Of a DNA stretch of 64,000 nucleotides, positions 17,926 to 26,650 are shown piece after piece. The translations under genes and the position numbers were made by a program. The notes under the pieces are model-generated. The model was not told where the DNA came from. It ran no database searches and was given only the letters and a program-made list of their open reading frames with translations. How positions within the stretch are numbered: the first letter of the stretch is position 1; every line of letters begins with the position of its first letter. This stretch comes from DAHUYF01 sp035945115 (GTDB lineage Bacteria > Pseudomonadota > Alphaproteobacteria > ATCC43930 > CGMCC-115725): NCBI GenBank assembly GCA_035945115.1, contig DASZAN010000123.1:28073-92072 (forward strand). Direction: 5' to 3'.

Positions 17926-18080
17926 GTGTCGCCTCAGTTTGGGTGTGACCGCTCGCACCGGCAAGCCGGATAACGCAGCGTCGGCCGAACATCCGCTTAG
18001 CCCCCGATCGCGGCGCAAAAGCGAACATGGCGAGAGGACCGGGTTGTGCCACAACCGGAAGTCAGTCGGTTGTTCAATCG
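17926..18080. repeat. Long direct repeat, copy 1
   Basis: About 150 bp here matches 21808-21960 with only scattered differences (shared blocks include GTGTCGCCTCAGTTTGGGTG and GCCCCCGATCGCGGCGCAAA). Directly after it, 18077-18096 reads leftward as ...GADEAIE-stop, the worn C-terminal end of a PF04392 binding-protein gene like those at 19-25 kb. The rest of the 17801-18164 gap shows no other gene. Confidence 0.8.
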
Positions 18081-18164
18081 CCTCGTCGGCGCCGGCAAGA
18101 CGGGACGGGGGAAGACACTCGCGACCGCCACCGCGACGAAGAAGTTTCCGCCGAGCTGATCGAG

Positions 18165-19205
18165 CTAGACCGTTCGCAGGAACTCCACCACGGCTGCGTT
18201 TACTTCGGCCGCGCGCTCCTGCTGAACGTGATGGCCGGTGTCGGGGATGATATGTGTCCCTTTGAGGCCGGGAACCGTATTCGGCAGTTGCCGAAGAGCC
18301 TCTGCGCCAAACCCTTTTATGAAAGCATCTTCGCTGCCAGCGATAAAGAGAGCGGGCTGCCGTACTTTCGTGCCTTCCCATGCCGCCGACAATTCCCAAT
18401 TACGATCGATATTGCGATACCAATTCAGCCCACCTCGAAAGCCCGTGCGCTTATATGTGTCGACGTAGTAAGCGACATCCTCCTCAGTCAACCAGGATGG
18501 CGTCTGGTCCGGCACGATGCTTTCGCCAAGGAACCCTTGGCCGGGCTTCATCATCAGTGATACGCCCTTGCCGTAGAGCATAGTTCGCATCGTCCGATCA
18601 ATATCCCGCTCGAACTCGGCCTCAGCGACACCGGGTGTCTGAAAATACTGCGCATAAAAAGTCGTCGTCCCCGCATCCCGAAGAGCTTTCAACGGTGCCT
18701 CTGGTCCCCGCGGGAAATAGGGATTCATGGCAACGACGGCGCGAAAAACATCAGGTCTGAGCTGCGCACAGGCCCACCCGACGAACGCGCCCCAGTCATG
18801 GCCGATGATGACAGCCTGCTTTCCGCCAAGTGTCGAGACGAGTTGAACCATGTCGCCGACATTGTGGACAATCGTGTACGCCGATATGTCCTCGGGCGCG
18901 TCGGTCTGACCAAAACCACGCATATCGGGCGCAACTGCATGAAAGCCCGCGTCTGCGAGCGCGCGAAGCTGGTGCCGCCACGAATACCAGCACTCTGGCC
19001 ACCCATGGCAAAGAAGCACGAGCGGCCCTTGACCCTGTTCGGCGATGTGAAAGCGAATGCCAATCAGCCTAACCATCCGATGCGTCAGTTCGTTCTGCAT
19101 ATTTTGCTCATCATCGGCAGCGACGGCACGTGGGATGAAAGCAGGCGTCAACGTTGAGAGGGCAAGTGCCTGGAGGAAGGTCCGCCGTTCATATGGACCA
19201 ATCAT
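18165..19205 (-). CDS. Exported alpha/beta hydrolase, epoxide-hydrolase-like
   Basis: A 346-residue protein with a twin-arginine-like signal (YERRTFLQALALSTLTPAFIPRAVAA). Hydrolase core: oxyanion motif LLCHGWPECWYSWRHQL, nucleophile elbow IIGHDWGAFVGW with Asp as nucleophile, cap region rich in Tyr, and the catalytic His in IPDTGHHVQQE. The Asp nucleophile points to epoxide hydrolase or haloalkane dehalogenase chemistry; the HGWP motif favours epoxide hydrolase. ATG 19205 has GGAG seven bases upstream. Sits between repeats in the scrambled island. Confidence 0.85.
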   Translation of the reverse strand: MIGPYERRTFLQALALSTLTPAFIPRAVAADDEQNMQNELTHRMVRLIGIRFHIAEQGQGPLVLLCHGWPECWYSWRHQLRALADAGFHAVAPDMRGFGQTDAPEDISAYTIVHNVGDMVQLVSTLGGKQAVIIGHDWGAFVGWACAQLRPDVFRAVVAMNPYFPRGPEAPLKALRDAGTTTFYAQYFQTPGVAEAEFERDIDRTMRTMLYGKGVSLMMKPGQGFLGESIVPDQTPSWLTEEDVAYYVDTYKRTGFRGGLNWYRNIDRNWELSAAWEGTKVRQPALFIAGSEDAFIKGFGAEALRQLPNTVPGLKGTHIIPDTGHHVQQERAAEVNAAVVEFLRTV

Positions 19206-19262
19206 GATGGCTCTCCTTGCATCCAACCCGCTACCCATTCAACGCGAATAGACTCGCGGCCC

Positions 19263-20249
19263 TTACTCAATCACCTCGTCGGCGCGGACCATGATTGTTG
19301 GTGGAAGCACCACGTCGAGCGCCTTTGCAGTCTTCATATTCACAACTAGGGTAAATCTCGTTGGCTCCTCGACTGGCAAGTCCGACGGTCGCGCTCCCCT
19401 AACTATCTGGTCGGCTAAAGCAGCCGTGCGGCGGTAACTCTCCGCTAATGATGGCCCGAAAGACATCAAGCCGCCGTCCTGCACCTCCGGCGGAAAGGAG
19501 TGGATGGAAGGGAGATGATGAGCAAGCGCCAGCTCGGCGACTTGCTTCCGCCGCCCGAACAGTGCGTTGTCGGTCATGAAGACTAGGCCTTGTGCCCCAG
19601 CTCTTACCGCGTCGTCGAATGCCGGGGCCAAATCATCGACTCCCGCGAGTTCGCGCGGATAGACTTCGATGGCCAATCTCGAGGCTGAGCGGCGAATGTC
19701 ATCGAGCATCGCCGCATTCTCAAGCAGTGAAGCGCTCCAGATCACCGCCACGCGCTTCGCGCTTGGAATAGCATCCACGAGCAGCTCCAGACGCTTGCCG
19801 CCTAGCTCCGCTTCGCTATAAGCAACTCCGGTGAAATTCCCCCCGGGATGCGCGAGGCTTTCGACGATGCCGAGCCCAACCGGGTCCGCGACGGATTGGA
19901 AGACGACGGGCGTCACGAGACCCGCGCGTTTGATCGCCAGGACAGCGGGAGACGTAATGGCGATGATCACGGTTGGCTTCTCGGCGCCAAGATGCTCGAC
20001 GAGCATTCTTAAGCGCTCCTCATTTCCTTCGGCGCCGAGCAGTTCAATTTCAGCGGTGCGGCCATCCTCGTAGCCGAGCGCGCGAAGCTCCGCGAACAAG
20101 TATTGGACTGGTGATCGATTTGGGAAGCCACTGTGCAGGATGCTGATGTGCGGTCGTCCTTGCGCAGATGTGGGGGTTGCACCGGCGATAAGCAGCGCTG
20201 CGGTAGCTGTTGCTGGGCCGAAGAGAGCAATGAACGTCCGCCGCCTCAT
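19263..20249 (-). CDS. ABC transporter substrate-binding protein, PF04392 family (copy 1)
   Basis: A 328-residue periplasmic binding-protein-like product with a twin-arginine type start (MRRRTFIALFGPATATAAL...ATPTSAQG). Family marks: FAELRALGYEDGRTAEIEL, SVADPVGLGIVESLAHPGGNFTG, KRLELLVDAIPSAKRVAVIW, GLMSFGPSLAESYRRTAALADQI, and the C-terminal NMKTAKALDVVLPPTIMVRADEVIE. No permease or ATPase lies nearby. More diverged from copies 3 and 4 than those are from each other. Preceded by the conserved promoter module at 20302-20350. Confidence 0.88.
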   Translation of the reverse strand: MRRRTFIALFGPATATAALLIAGATPTSAQGRPHISILHSGFPNRSPVQYLFAELRALGYEDGRTAEIELLGAEGNEERLRMLVEHLGAEKPTVIIAITSPAVLAIKRAGLVTPVVFQSVADPVGLGIVESLAHPGGNFTGVAYSEAELGGKRLELLVDAIPSAKRVAVIWSASLLENAAMLDDIRRSASRLAIEVYPRELAGVDDLAPAFDDAVRAGAQGLVFMTDNALFGRRKQVAELALAHHLPSIHSFPPEVQDGGLMSFGPSLAESYRRTAALADQIVRGARPSDLPVEEPTRFTLVVNMKTAKALDVVLPPTIMVRADEVIE

Positions 20250-20301
20250 TTGTCCCCCTTATTCGTCGGACGCGGCGTGACCAAGCTGCGCCCAATCGCT
20301 C

Positions 20302-20350
20302 CTATTCTATCAGGCTACAAGAGGAAGGCGTGTGCGAAACGTCACAGCTT
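20302..20350 (-). promoter_or_regulatory. Conserved promoter module A before a PF04392 gene
   Basis: CTATTCTATCAGGCTAC (20302-20318) and GTGCGAAACGTCACAGCTT (20332-20350) recur with the same 29-30 base spacing at 24957-25004 and, partly, at 26651-26693, each time upstream of a leftward PF04392 gene. Read leftward, TAGAAT is a good -10 box about 50 bases before the start codon; no clear -35 is seen, and GTTTCGCAC may be an activator site. Confidence 0.5.
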
Positions 20351-20547
20351 CTGGCTCTTTCCGGCTTCCGGCACTCGCCATCGCTGCCGCAATCGCGACG
20401 TCTGAGTTGGGTCAACAGCAGCGGTCGAGACAGCGCCCGCATCGCGTCTGCGTACCCGCGGATTGTGTTGTCAAACTCGGTTTTTCTCGGCGAACCGGAC
20501 CCAGAGTTGCGGATTTGCCGCCTCACGCCGGGCTGCCTGGCATAAGT

Positions 20548-20712
20548 CTAGGCTGGGCAGGCAGATCCCGCCGTTGGCGGCGCGCGCCAGAGGAGTTTGG
20601 CAAGTCGTCTCAGGTTCTGCGCCGTTGCCGTGAGCAGGACCTCGTCCCTGGCACCGCTTAACCCTCGCAGACCAGGTCGTCGCTGGCTGCGGCTCGGTGC
20701 CAGAAACTGACC
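20548..20712 (-). mobile_element. Remnant of an IS transposase C-terminus
   Basis: The leftward frame reads FLAPSRSQRRPGLRGLSG, then ARDEVLLTATAQNLRRLAKL, then LWRAPPTAGSACPA-stop. The EVLLTATAQNLRRLAKLLWR pattern is the typical C-terminal end of DDE transposases of the IS1182/IS5 kind. The catalytic domain is missing, so only a scar remains. It abuts the 3' end of the frameshifted sulfurtransferase gene. Confidence 0.6.
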
Positions 20713-20812
20713 CACAGGGTAAAGCCCTTTCTCCGCGATCGCCGCGACCTTATTGGCGGTAGCACCGTGCGCATTGACGTTCGGCCGGACGCCTAGCCAC
20801 CCGCCGCCGGCG

Positions 20813-21687
20813 TCAGTCCGTTTCGATCGGCAATGACATATCCTTCGCCCATTCACCCATAGAGCCGTCATAGAGCAATAGATTGTCGTAGCCCAGCTGG
20901 TACAGCAGGAAGAGATCGATGGTGGCAGAAATACCGCCGCCGCAATAGCAGATGATCTGCTTCTCCTTGGTCACGCCCTCCGCCGCGAAGCGCGCCGCAG
21001 CATCGCTCGGGGCAACGAAATCTTTCGCCGCGGGGCTTATGAGCGCCGCGGCCGGGACATTGACGCTGCCCGGGATCCGCCCTGGCCTGCCGTAGCGGCT
21101 GGGATCGCGACCGCTGTGGAATTGCGGGCCAAGCGCATTGACCAGGACGACATCCCGGCAATCGAGCGCCGCGAGGACCGCTTTCTTGTCGACGAAGAAG
21201 CCCGGCCGCGGTGCGGCCTCGAAGACGGAAGGGGGATAACCCTTGGCGGGTCCGCTCTCGGTGGGACGACCCTCAGCCCGCCATTGTCAAAGCCGCCATC
21301 GAGCACCGCCGCTTCGTCGAAGCCGAGCGACTTGAGCATCCACCAAAAGCGTGTCGCCCACATCATCGTGCCGATGCTGTAGAGGACGACACGAGTTCCC
21401 TGGCCGATGCCGTGACGCGCAAAAGCTCTCTCGAGCGCGGCCGCCGTTGGCATCATGAAGCGCAGCCGCGTGGCAGCATCGGAGAACTCGCCCTGCAGGT
21501 CGAGAAAATCGGCGCCGGGGACATGCGCCTCTTCGAAGCTTTTGCTCCCGGGAACGGGAAGGTAGGGGTCGTCGCTGCCAGGGGGCGCGGGAGCGAGATA
21601 GGTCGTGCAGTCATAGACTCTCAGATCCGCGCGGCCCAGCTCGGCGGCCAACTGCGCGGTGCTGATGAGCGCCTTCGAGTCGCGCAT
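20813..21687 (-). pseudogene. sseA: 3-mercaptopyruvate/thiosulfate sulfurtransferase with a one-base frameshift
   Basis: Two-domain rhodanese. Leftward from ATG 21687 the frame reads MRDSKALISTAQLAAELG ... MMWATRFWWMLKSLGFDEAAVLDGGFD and then loses sense. Shifting one base near 21284 restores WRAEGRPTESGPAKGYPPS ... GRDPSRYGRPGRIPGSVNVP ... IICYCGGGISATID (active-site Cys loop) ... SLPIETD-stop at 20813. One base is missing in what should be a Lys or Asn codon before TGG. Restored length about 291 residues, normal for SseA. Either a true pseudogene or an assembly error. Confidence 0.8.
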
Positions 21688-21783
21688 CACCTTCCTCGAA
21701 AAACTGCCGTGATTGAACGGCGATCCTAGCATTATTCGGCAACGCCATTTAAGAGTTATCGAGGGTCCGAGATGGGTCAAACT

Positions 21784-21960
21784 CATTGGCCTCGGAGCCG
21801 GAATTGTGTCGCCTCAGTTTGGGTGTGACTGCTCGCACCGGCGAGCCGGATAACCCGTCGTCGGCCGAACGTCCGCTTAGCCCCCGATCGCGGCGCAAAA
21901 GCGAACATGGCGAGAGGACCGGGTTGTGCCATAAGCAGAAGTCGGCTGCTCATTCAATCA
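21784..21960. repeat. Chimeric repeat: aminotransferase fragment joined to long repeat copy 2
   Basis: Bases 21784-21806 match 17435-17457 inside the class III aminotransferase gene; bases 21808-21960 match 17926-18080. In the first locus these two parts are about 470 bp apart, so this copy derives from a duplicated segment that lost the middle. The junction shares GTGTCGCC-type microhomology. The end runs into the 3' end of the next PF04392 gene. Confidence 0.8.
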
Positions 21961-22933
21961 CCCCGTCGGCGCGCGCAATCAGCACTGGCGAAATCTCGAG
22001 GTTAAGCGCCTTCGCGGTCTTTAGATTGATGATCATGTCGAAGTGGGTCGGCTGCTCGATCGGGATGTCGGCTGGTTTCGCGCCCTTGGCGATGCGATCG
22101 ACGTACAACGCCACATCTCTGAGGACAGCGGTGACAGTGACGCCATAGCTCAGCAGTGCACCCGATTCGGCGTGCTCGGGAAACGCGCCGATGGCGGGGA
22201 TGCGACGCTCGAGCAGAAGCGCGAGAAGCGCCACCCGATCGCGATAGAAGCGCGGAGTCGCCGGGATCACCAAGGGCGCACCCGGTGTCTCTGCCATGGG
22301 TGCGAGAGCGGCCGAATAGTCGGGCGGCTCGCCGCTAGCCTCGACAAGATGAGGCTCGAAACCGAGCGTTCTCGCCACTTCCGCTGCGGCGTCGGCTTGG
22401 TCGCGCGATACCGCATCCCACAGCAGCCAAAGCGCGCGCGCCTCGGGCATGGCTTGCCGCGCGAGCTCGACGCGCTTCTTTGCCAACTCGATTTGGCGAA
22501 CGAATATCCCGGTCATGTTGCCGCCGGGCTTGGCGAGGTTCGTGACAAAGCCCTTCGCGAAAGGATCGAAGTCGAGGGCAAAAAAGACCACAGGAACTTG
22601 GTTTCCCGCAGCGCCCACTGCCGCGCTGAGCGCCGCCTCGTTTCCAGCGGCAATGAGAATGTCGCAGCCGCGAGCGGTCAGCTCGCGATAGCCCGCCGCA
22701 TAGTCGTCGAGGCTCCGTATGTGCACGAAGTCAAAGGCGAAGTTCGCACCCTCTTGGTAGCCGAGCTCGCCCATGCGCTTCACAAACGCGTCGTGCTGCG
22801 CCGAGCGTGGCAGCAGCGTGACATAGCCGACGCGCAACATCTTCTGTGGCGACTGCGCGACGGCGCGGGCCAAGGGGACGAGGACAGCGGTCAGCCCTCC
22901 AAGGGCCGCACGCCGGGTCATACCGGCGCTCAT
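21950..22933 (-). CDS. ABC transporter substrate-binding protein, PF04392 family (copy 2)
   Basis: A 327-residue exported binding-protein-like product (signal MTRRAALGGLTAVLVPLARAVAQ). Family marks: GYQEGANFAFDFVHI, FVTNLAKPGGNMTGIFVRQIELAKKRVEL and the C-terminal NLKTAKALNLEISPVLIARADGVIE. ATG 22933 overlaps the stop of copy 3 as ATGA, so it is the last gene of a three-gene operon of paralogues; ATG 22921 is an alternative start. No transporter partner adjoins. It lies furthest in sequence from copies 3 and 4. Confidence 0.88.
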   Translation of the reverse strand: MSAGMTRRAALGGLTAVLVPLARAVAQSPQKMLRVGYVTLLPRSAQHDAFVKRMGELGYQEGANFAFDFVHIRSLDDYAAGYRELTARGCDILIAAGNEAALSAAVGAAGNQVPVVFFALDFDPFAKGFVTNLAKPGGNMTGIFVRQIELAKKRVELARQAMPEARALWLLWDAVSRDQADAAAEVARTLGFEPHLVEASGEPPDYSAALAPMAETPGAPLVIPATPRFYRDRVALLALLLERRIPAIGAFPEHAESGALLSYGVTVTAVLRDVALYVDRIAKGAKPADIPIEQPTHFDMIINLKTAKALNLEISPVLIARADGVIE

Positions 22934-23904
22934 TCGATCACCTCGTCGGCTTGGGCGAAGAGCGAGGGCGGGATGGTCAGGCCGAGCGCATTGGCGGTCT
23001 TGAGGTTGATCACCAGCTCGAATTTAGTCGTCCGCGCCACCGGCAGGTCGGCGGGTTTTTCGCCCTTGAGAACGCGGCCGGCGTAGACGCCAGCGAGGCG
23101 ATAGGAATCCGCGCGGCTGGCGCCATAGCTCATCAGGCCCCCGGCCGCGACGTAGTCGCGATACTGGTAGATCGAAGGTACCCTGTGTTTAGCGGCCAAC
23201 GCCGCGACCTGCTCGCGCCGGTCATCTAACAAATTCCCGCTGCCGACCATGAGCGCGTCGGCGCGCGGTTGGGTTAATTCCACGAACGCCGTATCGATCT
23301 CACCGGCGGTGCTGGCCTTGAGGATACGGATTTGCAGCCCGAGCGCTCGCGCCGCCTCCTCAATCTCATTGGATTGGGTCTCCGCTCGCGGATCGTTCGG
23401 GTCCACGAGCAACCCGACAGTCTTGGCCGCAGGGAGCAAATCGTGCAGCACCCCTAGTCGCTTCGCCACCAACTCGGAACTCAGCTGGGTGACGCCGGTG
23501 GCGTTGCCGCCCGGCCTGTTAATGCTCGCGACGAGGCCGAGTTTGACGGGGTCACCGGCTGTCTCGAAGACGATCGGAATGACCGTGGTCGCGGCCTTGG
23601 CTGCAAGGGCCGCGGATGTACCAGCCGCTGCGATCAGGCTTACCGGGCGCCCGACCAACTGCGCCGCAAAGGCTGGCAGCCGATCCAGTCGATTTTCCGC
23701 CCAGAGATAGTCGACTGTGACGTTTTGACCATCGGCGTAGCCGGCTTCCTTCAGGCCCGCGACAAAGGCCGACGTGTTGCGCCGAAGCGGCGCGGCCGAT
23801 CCGCCGCTGAGGTAGCCGATCGAGGGCATGGTCGCCTGCGCGCGCGCCGCCAGCGGCCACGCCGCAGCGCCGCCGACAAGCGCGATGAAATTCCGCCTCC
23901 TCAT
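22930..23904 (-). CDS. ABC transporter substrate-binding protein, PF04392 family (copy 3)
   Basis: A 324-residue product with a textbook twin-arginine type signal (MRRRNFIALVGGAAAWPLAARAQA). Family marks: KEAGYADGQNVTVDYLWAENRLDRLPAFAAQLV, FETAGDPVKLGLVASINRPGGNATGVTQLSSELVAKRLGVLHDL, NLKTANALGLTIPPSLFAQADEVIE. I prefer ATG 23904 at the MRRR start; the frame extends to 23955 and would then overlap the stop of copy 4. Middle gene of the operon. Confidence 0.88.
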   Translation of the reverse strand: MRRRNFIALVGGAAAWPLAARAQATMPSIGYLSGGSAAPLRRNTSAFVAGLKEAGYADGQNVTVDYLWAENRLDRLPAFAAQLVGRPVSLIAAAGTSAALAAKAATTVIPIVFETAGDPVKLGLVASINRPGGNATGVTQLSSELVAKRLGVLHDLLPAAKTVGLLVDPNDPRAETQSNEIEEAARALGLQIRILKASTAGEIDTAFVELTQPRADALMVGSGNLLDDRREQVAALAAKHRVPSIYQYRDYVAAGGLMSYGASRADSYRLAGVYAGRVLKGEKPADLPVARTTKFELVINLKTANALGLTIPPSLFAQADEVIE

Positions 23905-23951
23905 GTGTGGATGGCCCCCGCGATGCAAGAGGTCATGGAGCGCGTGGTGCC

Positions 23952-24932
23952 TCACTCAATCACCTCGTCGGCGCGGACCATTAGCGAAGGTGGAATTGTT
24001 AGCCCGAGCGCCTTTGCCGCCTTTGCATTGAGAACCAGCTCGATCTTGGACAATTGCACCACCGGAAGATCGGCGGGCCTTGCGCCGCGGAGGATGCGCC
24101 CGACATAGGCGCCAGCCTCGCGATAAGCGATTGCGTAGTCCGGCCCGTAACTCGCGAGGCCTCCCGCCTCGGAATAGTAGCGCGTATCGAATATCGCCGG
24201 CACAGCTTGGCGAGCGGCAAGCGCAACCAATTGCTCGCGCCGGCTCTCGAAAAGCGGACTACTCGAGACCAGGAGTGCATCAGGGCGCTGCTGAGCAAGG
24301 CTCGCGAAAACGCGGTCGAGTTCCCTCTCGCTGCTGGCTTTGAGGACATTGAGCCGCACGCCAAGCCGGTTCGCTGCTACTGGTAAAGATGCAGCGTCGA
24401 ACTCGGCAACCGCGGTACCGGGATTGACGAGGACGGCGATGTTCTCAGCGGTGGGCACGAGATCGTGCAATATCTCAAGCCGCTTGGCCGTTAGCTCCGA
24501 GGAAAGCAGGCTAATGCCGGTGACGTTTCCGCCCGGTCGGTTGAGTGTTGCGACGAGGCCGGAGGCGACGGGATCGATCCCGGCGGTAAACACGATCGGA
24601 ATATTGGCAGTCGCTCGTTTTGCCGCTCGTGCTGAGCGGCCGCCGCCGGTCGCGGCGATAACGGCGACGCCGCGTGCGGCGAGATCGCGCGCCAATTCGG
24701 CGAGCCGATCATCGTTGCCCTCGGCCCAGCGGTACTCAATCGCGACATTCTGGCCCTCGACATAGCCGACCTGACCAAGGCCGATCTTGAAGGCCGCGAC
24801 GCGCGGCGCCCACGGCGCGGGCCACGCGCTGTTGAGAAAGCCGATCACCGGCATCGGCGTCTGCTGCGCACGCGCAGCAAATGGCCACGATGCTGCCGCA
24901 CTCACGGCGATCATGAAATCGCGCCGCCTCAT
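23952..24932 (-). CDS. ABC transporter substrate-binding protein, PF04392 family (copy 4)
   Basis: A 326-residue product (signal MRRRDFMIAVSAAASWPFAARAQQ). Family marks: VEGQNVAIEYRWAEGNDDRLAELARDLAARGV, FTAGIDPVASGLVATLNRPGGNVTGISLLSSELTAKRLEILHDLVP, NAKAAKALGLTIPPSLMVRADEVIE. ATG 24932 follows an AGGGGGAG site. First gene of the operon, behind promoter module B. The broken copy at 26350-26598 is closest to this one (both have GQNVAIEYRWAEG). Confidence 0.9.
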   Translation of the reverse strand: MRRRDFMIAVSAAASWPFAARAQQTPMPVIGFLNSAWPAPWAPRVAAFKIGLGQVGYVEGQNVAIEYRWAEGNDDRLAELARDLAARGVAVIAATGGGRSARAAKRATANIPIVFTAGIDPVASGLVATLNRPGGNVTGISLLSSELTAKRLEILHDLVPTAENIAVLVNPGTAVAEFDAASLPVAANRLGVRLNVLKASSERELDRVFASLAQQRPDALLVSSSPLFESRREQLVALAARQAVPAIFDTRYYSEAGGLASYGPDYAIAYREAGAYVGRILRGARPADLPVVQLSKIELVLNAKAAKALGLTIPPSLMVRADEVIE

Positions 24933-24956
24933 GTCTCCCCCTGGCCCCAACCGCCC

Positions 24957-25004
24957 CTATTCTATCAGGCTACGGACTAGCCGGCGTGCGAAACGTCACA
25001 GCTT
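24957..25004 (-). promoter_or_regulatory. Conserved promoter module B before the PF04392 operon
   Basis: CTATTCTATCAGGCTAC (24957-24973) and GTGCGAAACGTCACAGCTT (24986-25004) are exact matches to module A, with 29-base offset. The leftward -10 candidate is TAGAAT, about 25 bases before the ATG of copy 4. Confidence 0.5.
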
Positions 25005-25062
25005 CCGCTCTTACGGGCCTTGGGCGCGCACGAATACCGCCGCTCCTTGCGATGTCTCAGTT

Positions 25063-25159
25063 GGGTCAAAGTGAGAAGAGCTGTGCCGTCACGCATAGGT
25101 CGGTAAACCGCCTGAAGGCGGACTTGCGGAGAGCAAAGCGTTTGGTTGCACTTTGACCC
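25063..25159. repeat. Inverted repeat of 11 bp flanking an 75-bp spacer
   Basis: GGGTCAAAGTG at 25063-25073 and CACTTTGACCC at 25149-25159 are perfect inverted repeats. The spacer contains a small hairpin (CCGCC TGAA GGCGG). It could be a tiny non-autonomous element or IS-end debris; no flanking target duplication is obvious. TTGGGTCAA also occurs at 20407-20415, in the other copy of the upstream region. The rest of the gap from 24933 to 25266 shows only module B. Confidence 0.45.
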
Positions 25160-25266
25160 TAACCGGTCATTGTCCTTGCTAACCAGCCGGCGGCGGCAAT
25201 GAGACCGAGGCGGGCCAATTGATACGGTCGAAAACGTCACCGAATTCGCCACAGGCGCCGCGCCTC

Positions 25267-26187
25267 TCACGCGAGGTTCCGGATGCTCCGATGACGGTGC
25301 GGTGCAAGCTCCCGCGGAAGCGCCCTCCGGTTCAGCCCGCCCTCGTCGATCCATTTCTGCGATGATCGGACGGCCTGTTCGATGAGCGATCGCGCGGCCG
25401 AGAAATCGAAGGGAGACACGGCGAGCGGGCACAGCGTCGGCACGACGTGAACCTCGATGTCCTGGGGCATCCGCTCCAGTTCATAGATGAGCTGCCAATT
25501 AATCATCAAGGTGATCGCGTGCAGCGCCTTGGCGATCGCGCGCTTCGGCGGTTCTATCAGCGCGCAGGCGTAGCCGGTCGGAAGAATGATGATCCGCGAC
25601 GCCCCGAGCTCAATGGCCAGGCGCACGGGTGTGTTGGCCGCAATCGCTCCGTCCATCAACGCTTCGCCCTCGATCTCCACGGTCGGGAAAACCCCAGGGA
25701 TCGCCGTGGTCGCCAGAATGGCCTCGACCGCCAGACCAGTGGACAGGCGAACCGCCAGCCCCTGCTGGTTCGTCGCCATGATGTGGAGCGGAATCTGCGC
25801 CTCCTCCAGACGCTCAAAGGGCAAATTTCTTTCGACCACTTGGCGGAGCCCACCCGGATCGACGACGTTGCCCGGATGTCTGATGAGCCCGAGGACGCTC
25901 CCCAGGGTCAACGGAAAAATGTCTGAGCGCCGCAGACCCGACCAGATCCGCTCCAACGCGGCGACCCCTCCGGCGTTCGGGGTGCCTGCAAAGTAGCTCG
26001 CGTTGATCGCGCCGACCGACGCACCAACCACGAAATCTGGTTGCACCCCAGATGACAATAATACGCGCAACATGCCAACTTGGATCGCACCGAGGCTTCC
26101 CCCGCCGGCGAAGACGAATGCTGTTTTCCTGCCCTGAGCCACAGAGCCCCGTCCTTCTTCCTGCCCGACCGCCGGCCCCCTCGACAA
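25267..26187 (-). CDS. Patatin-like phospholipase (RssA-like)
   Basis: A 306-residue patatin-fold lipid acyl hydrolase with the Ser-Asp dyad: oxyanion loop FAGGGSLGAIQVGML, nucleophile elbow VGASVGAINASYF (GxSxG) and DGAIAANTP with the catalytic Asp. No signal peptide, so cytosolic or membrane-associated from inside. A basic C-terminal tail (HRHRSIRN) is present. ATG 26187 is the first start; the conserved fold begins about 20 residues later. Confidence 0.88.
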   Translation of the reverse strand: MSRGPAVGQEEGRGSVAQGRKTAFVFAGGGSLGAIQVGMLRVLLSSGVQPDFVVGASVGAINASYFAGTPNAGGVAALERIWSGLRRSDIFPLTLGSVLGLIRHPGNVVDPGGLRQVVERNLPFERLEEAQIPLHIMATNQQGLAVRLSTGLAVEAILATTAIPGVFPTVEIEGEALMDGAIAANTPVRLAIELGASRIIILPTGYACALIEPPKRAIAKALHAITLMINWQLIYELERMPQDIEVHVVPTLCPLAVSPFDFSAARSLIEQAVRSSQKWIDEGGLNRRALPRELAPHRHRSIRNLA

Positions 26188-26349
26188 TCGGTCGACCTTG
26201 CTTATTCCATGAGATAAGTCGCCATTCCCGCCGAGCGCCCTATCGACTGATCAACAGCGGTCATGGACTGACGCGAGATCACCCCCTCGGGAGCTTCTCG
26301 CGCAGCACGACGCCGATCCCAAACTTGTAGACCAACTGGCCGCACGAGA

Positions 26350-26598
26350 TCAGTGGCCAATCCCGGCAACGGATCGTAGTCCCCCCTCCGCCCAGCGGTA
26401 TTCGATTGCAACGTTCTGACCCTCGCGATAGCCCGCTTCACTGAGCCCTTGCAGAAAGCCCGCCAAGTAAGGCGCGTATCCCTGTCGCGATGCTCCATTG
26501 AGAAAGCCAATCACCGGCATCGCCGCCTGATCGGCGCGCGCCAGCAGGGGAGCCGCGACGGCTGTGCCGAGCACACCTATGAAATGGCCCCGCCGGAT
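26350..26598 (-). pseudogene. Broken N-terminal copy of a PF04392 binding-protein gene (copy 5)
   Basis: Leftward from 26598 the frame reads IRRGHFIGVLGTAVAAPLLA, then RADQAAMPVIGFLNGASRQG and on to REGQNVAIEYRWAEGG, after which similarity stops. The position of the start codon holds ATC instead of ATG. Only the signal and the first 70 residues remain of about 325. Module C lies upstream. Confidence 0.7.
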
Positions 26599-26650
26599 TT
26601 GTCCCCCCTCGTCGCCTGCTCTGGCGAAACCTCGCTGCGCTGAATTGAGG

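Noticed and set aside
26188..26349. Possible short gene fragment reading ...SCGQLVYKFGIGVVLREKLPRG-stop on the minus strand
   Set aside because: Too short and no start or family could be recognised; may be a relic but cannot be supported.
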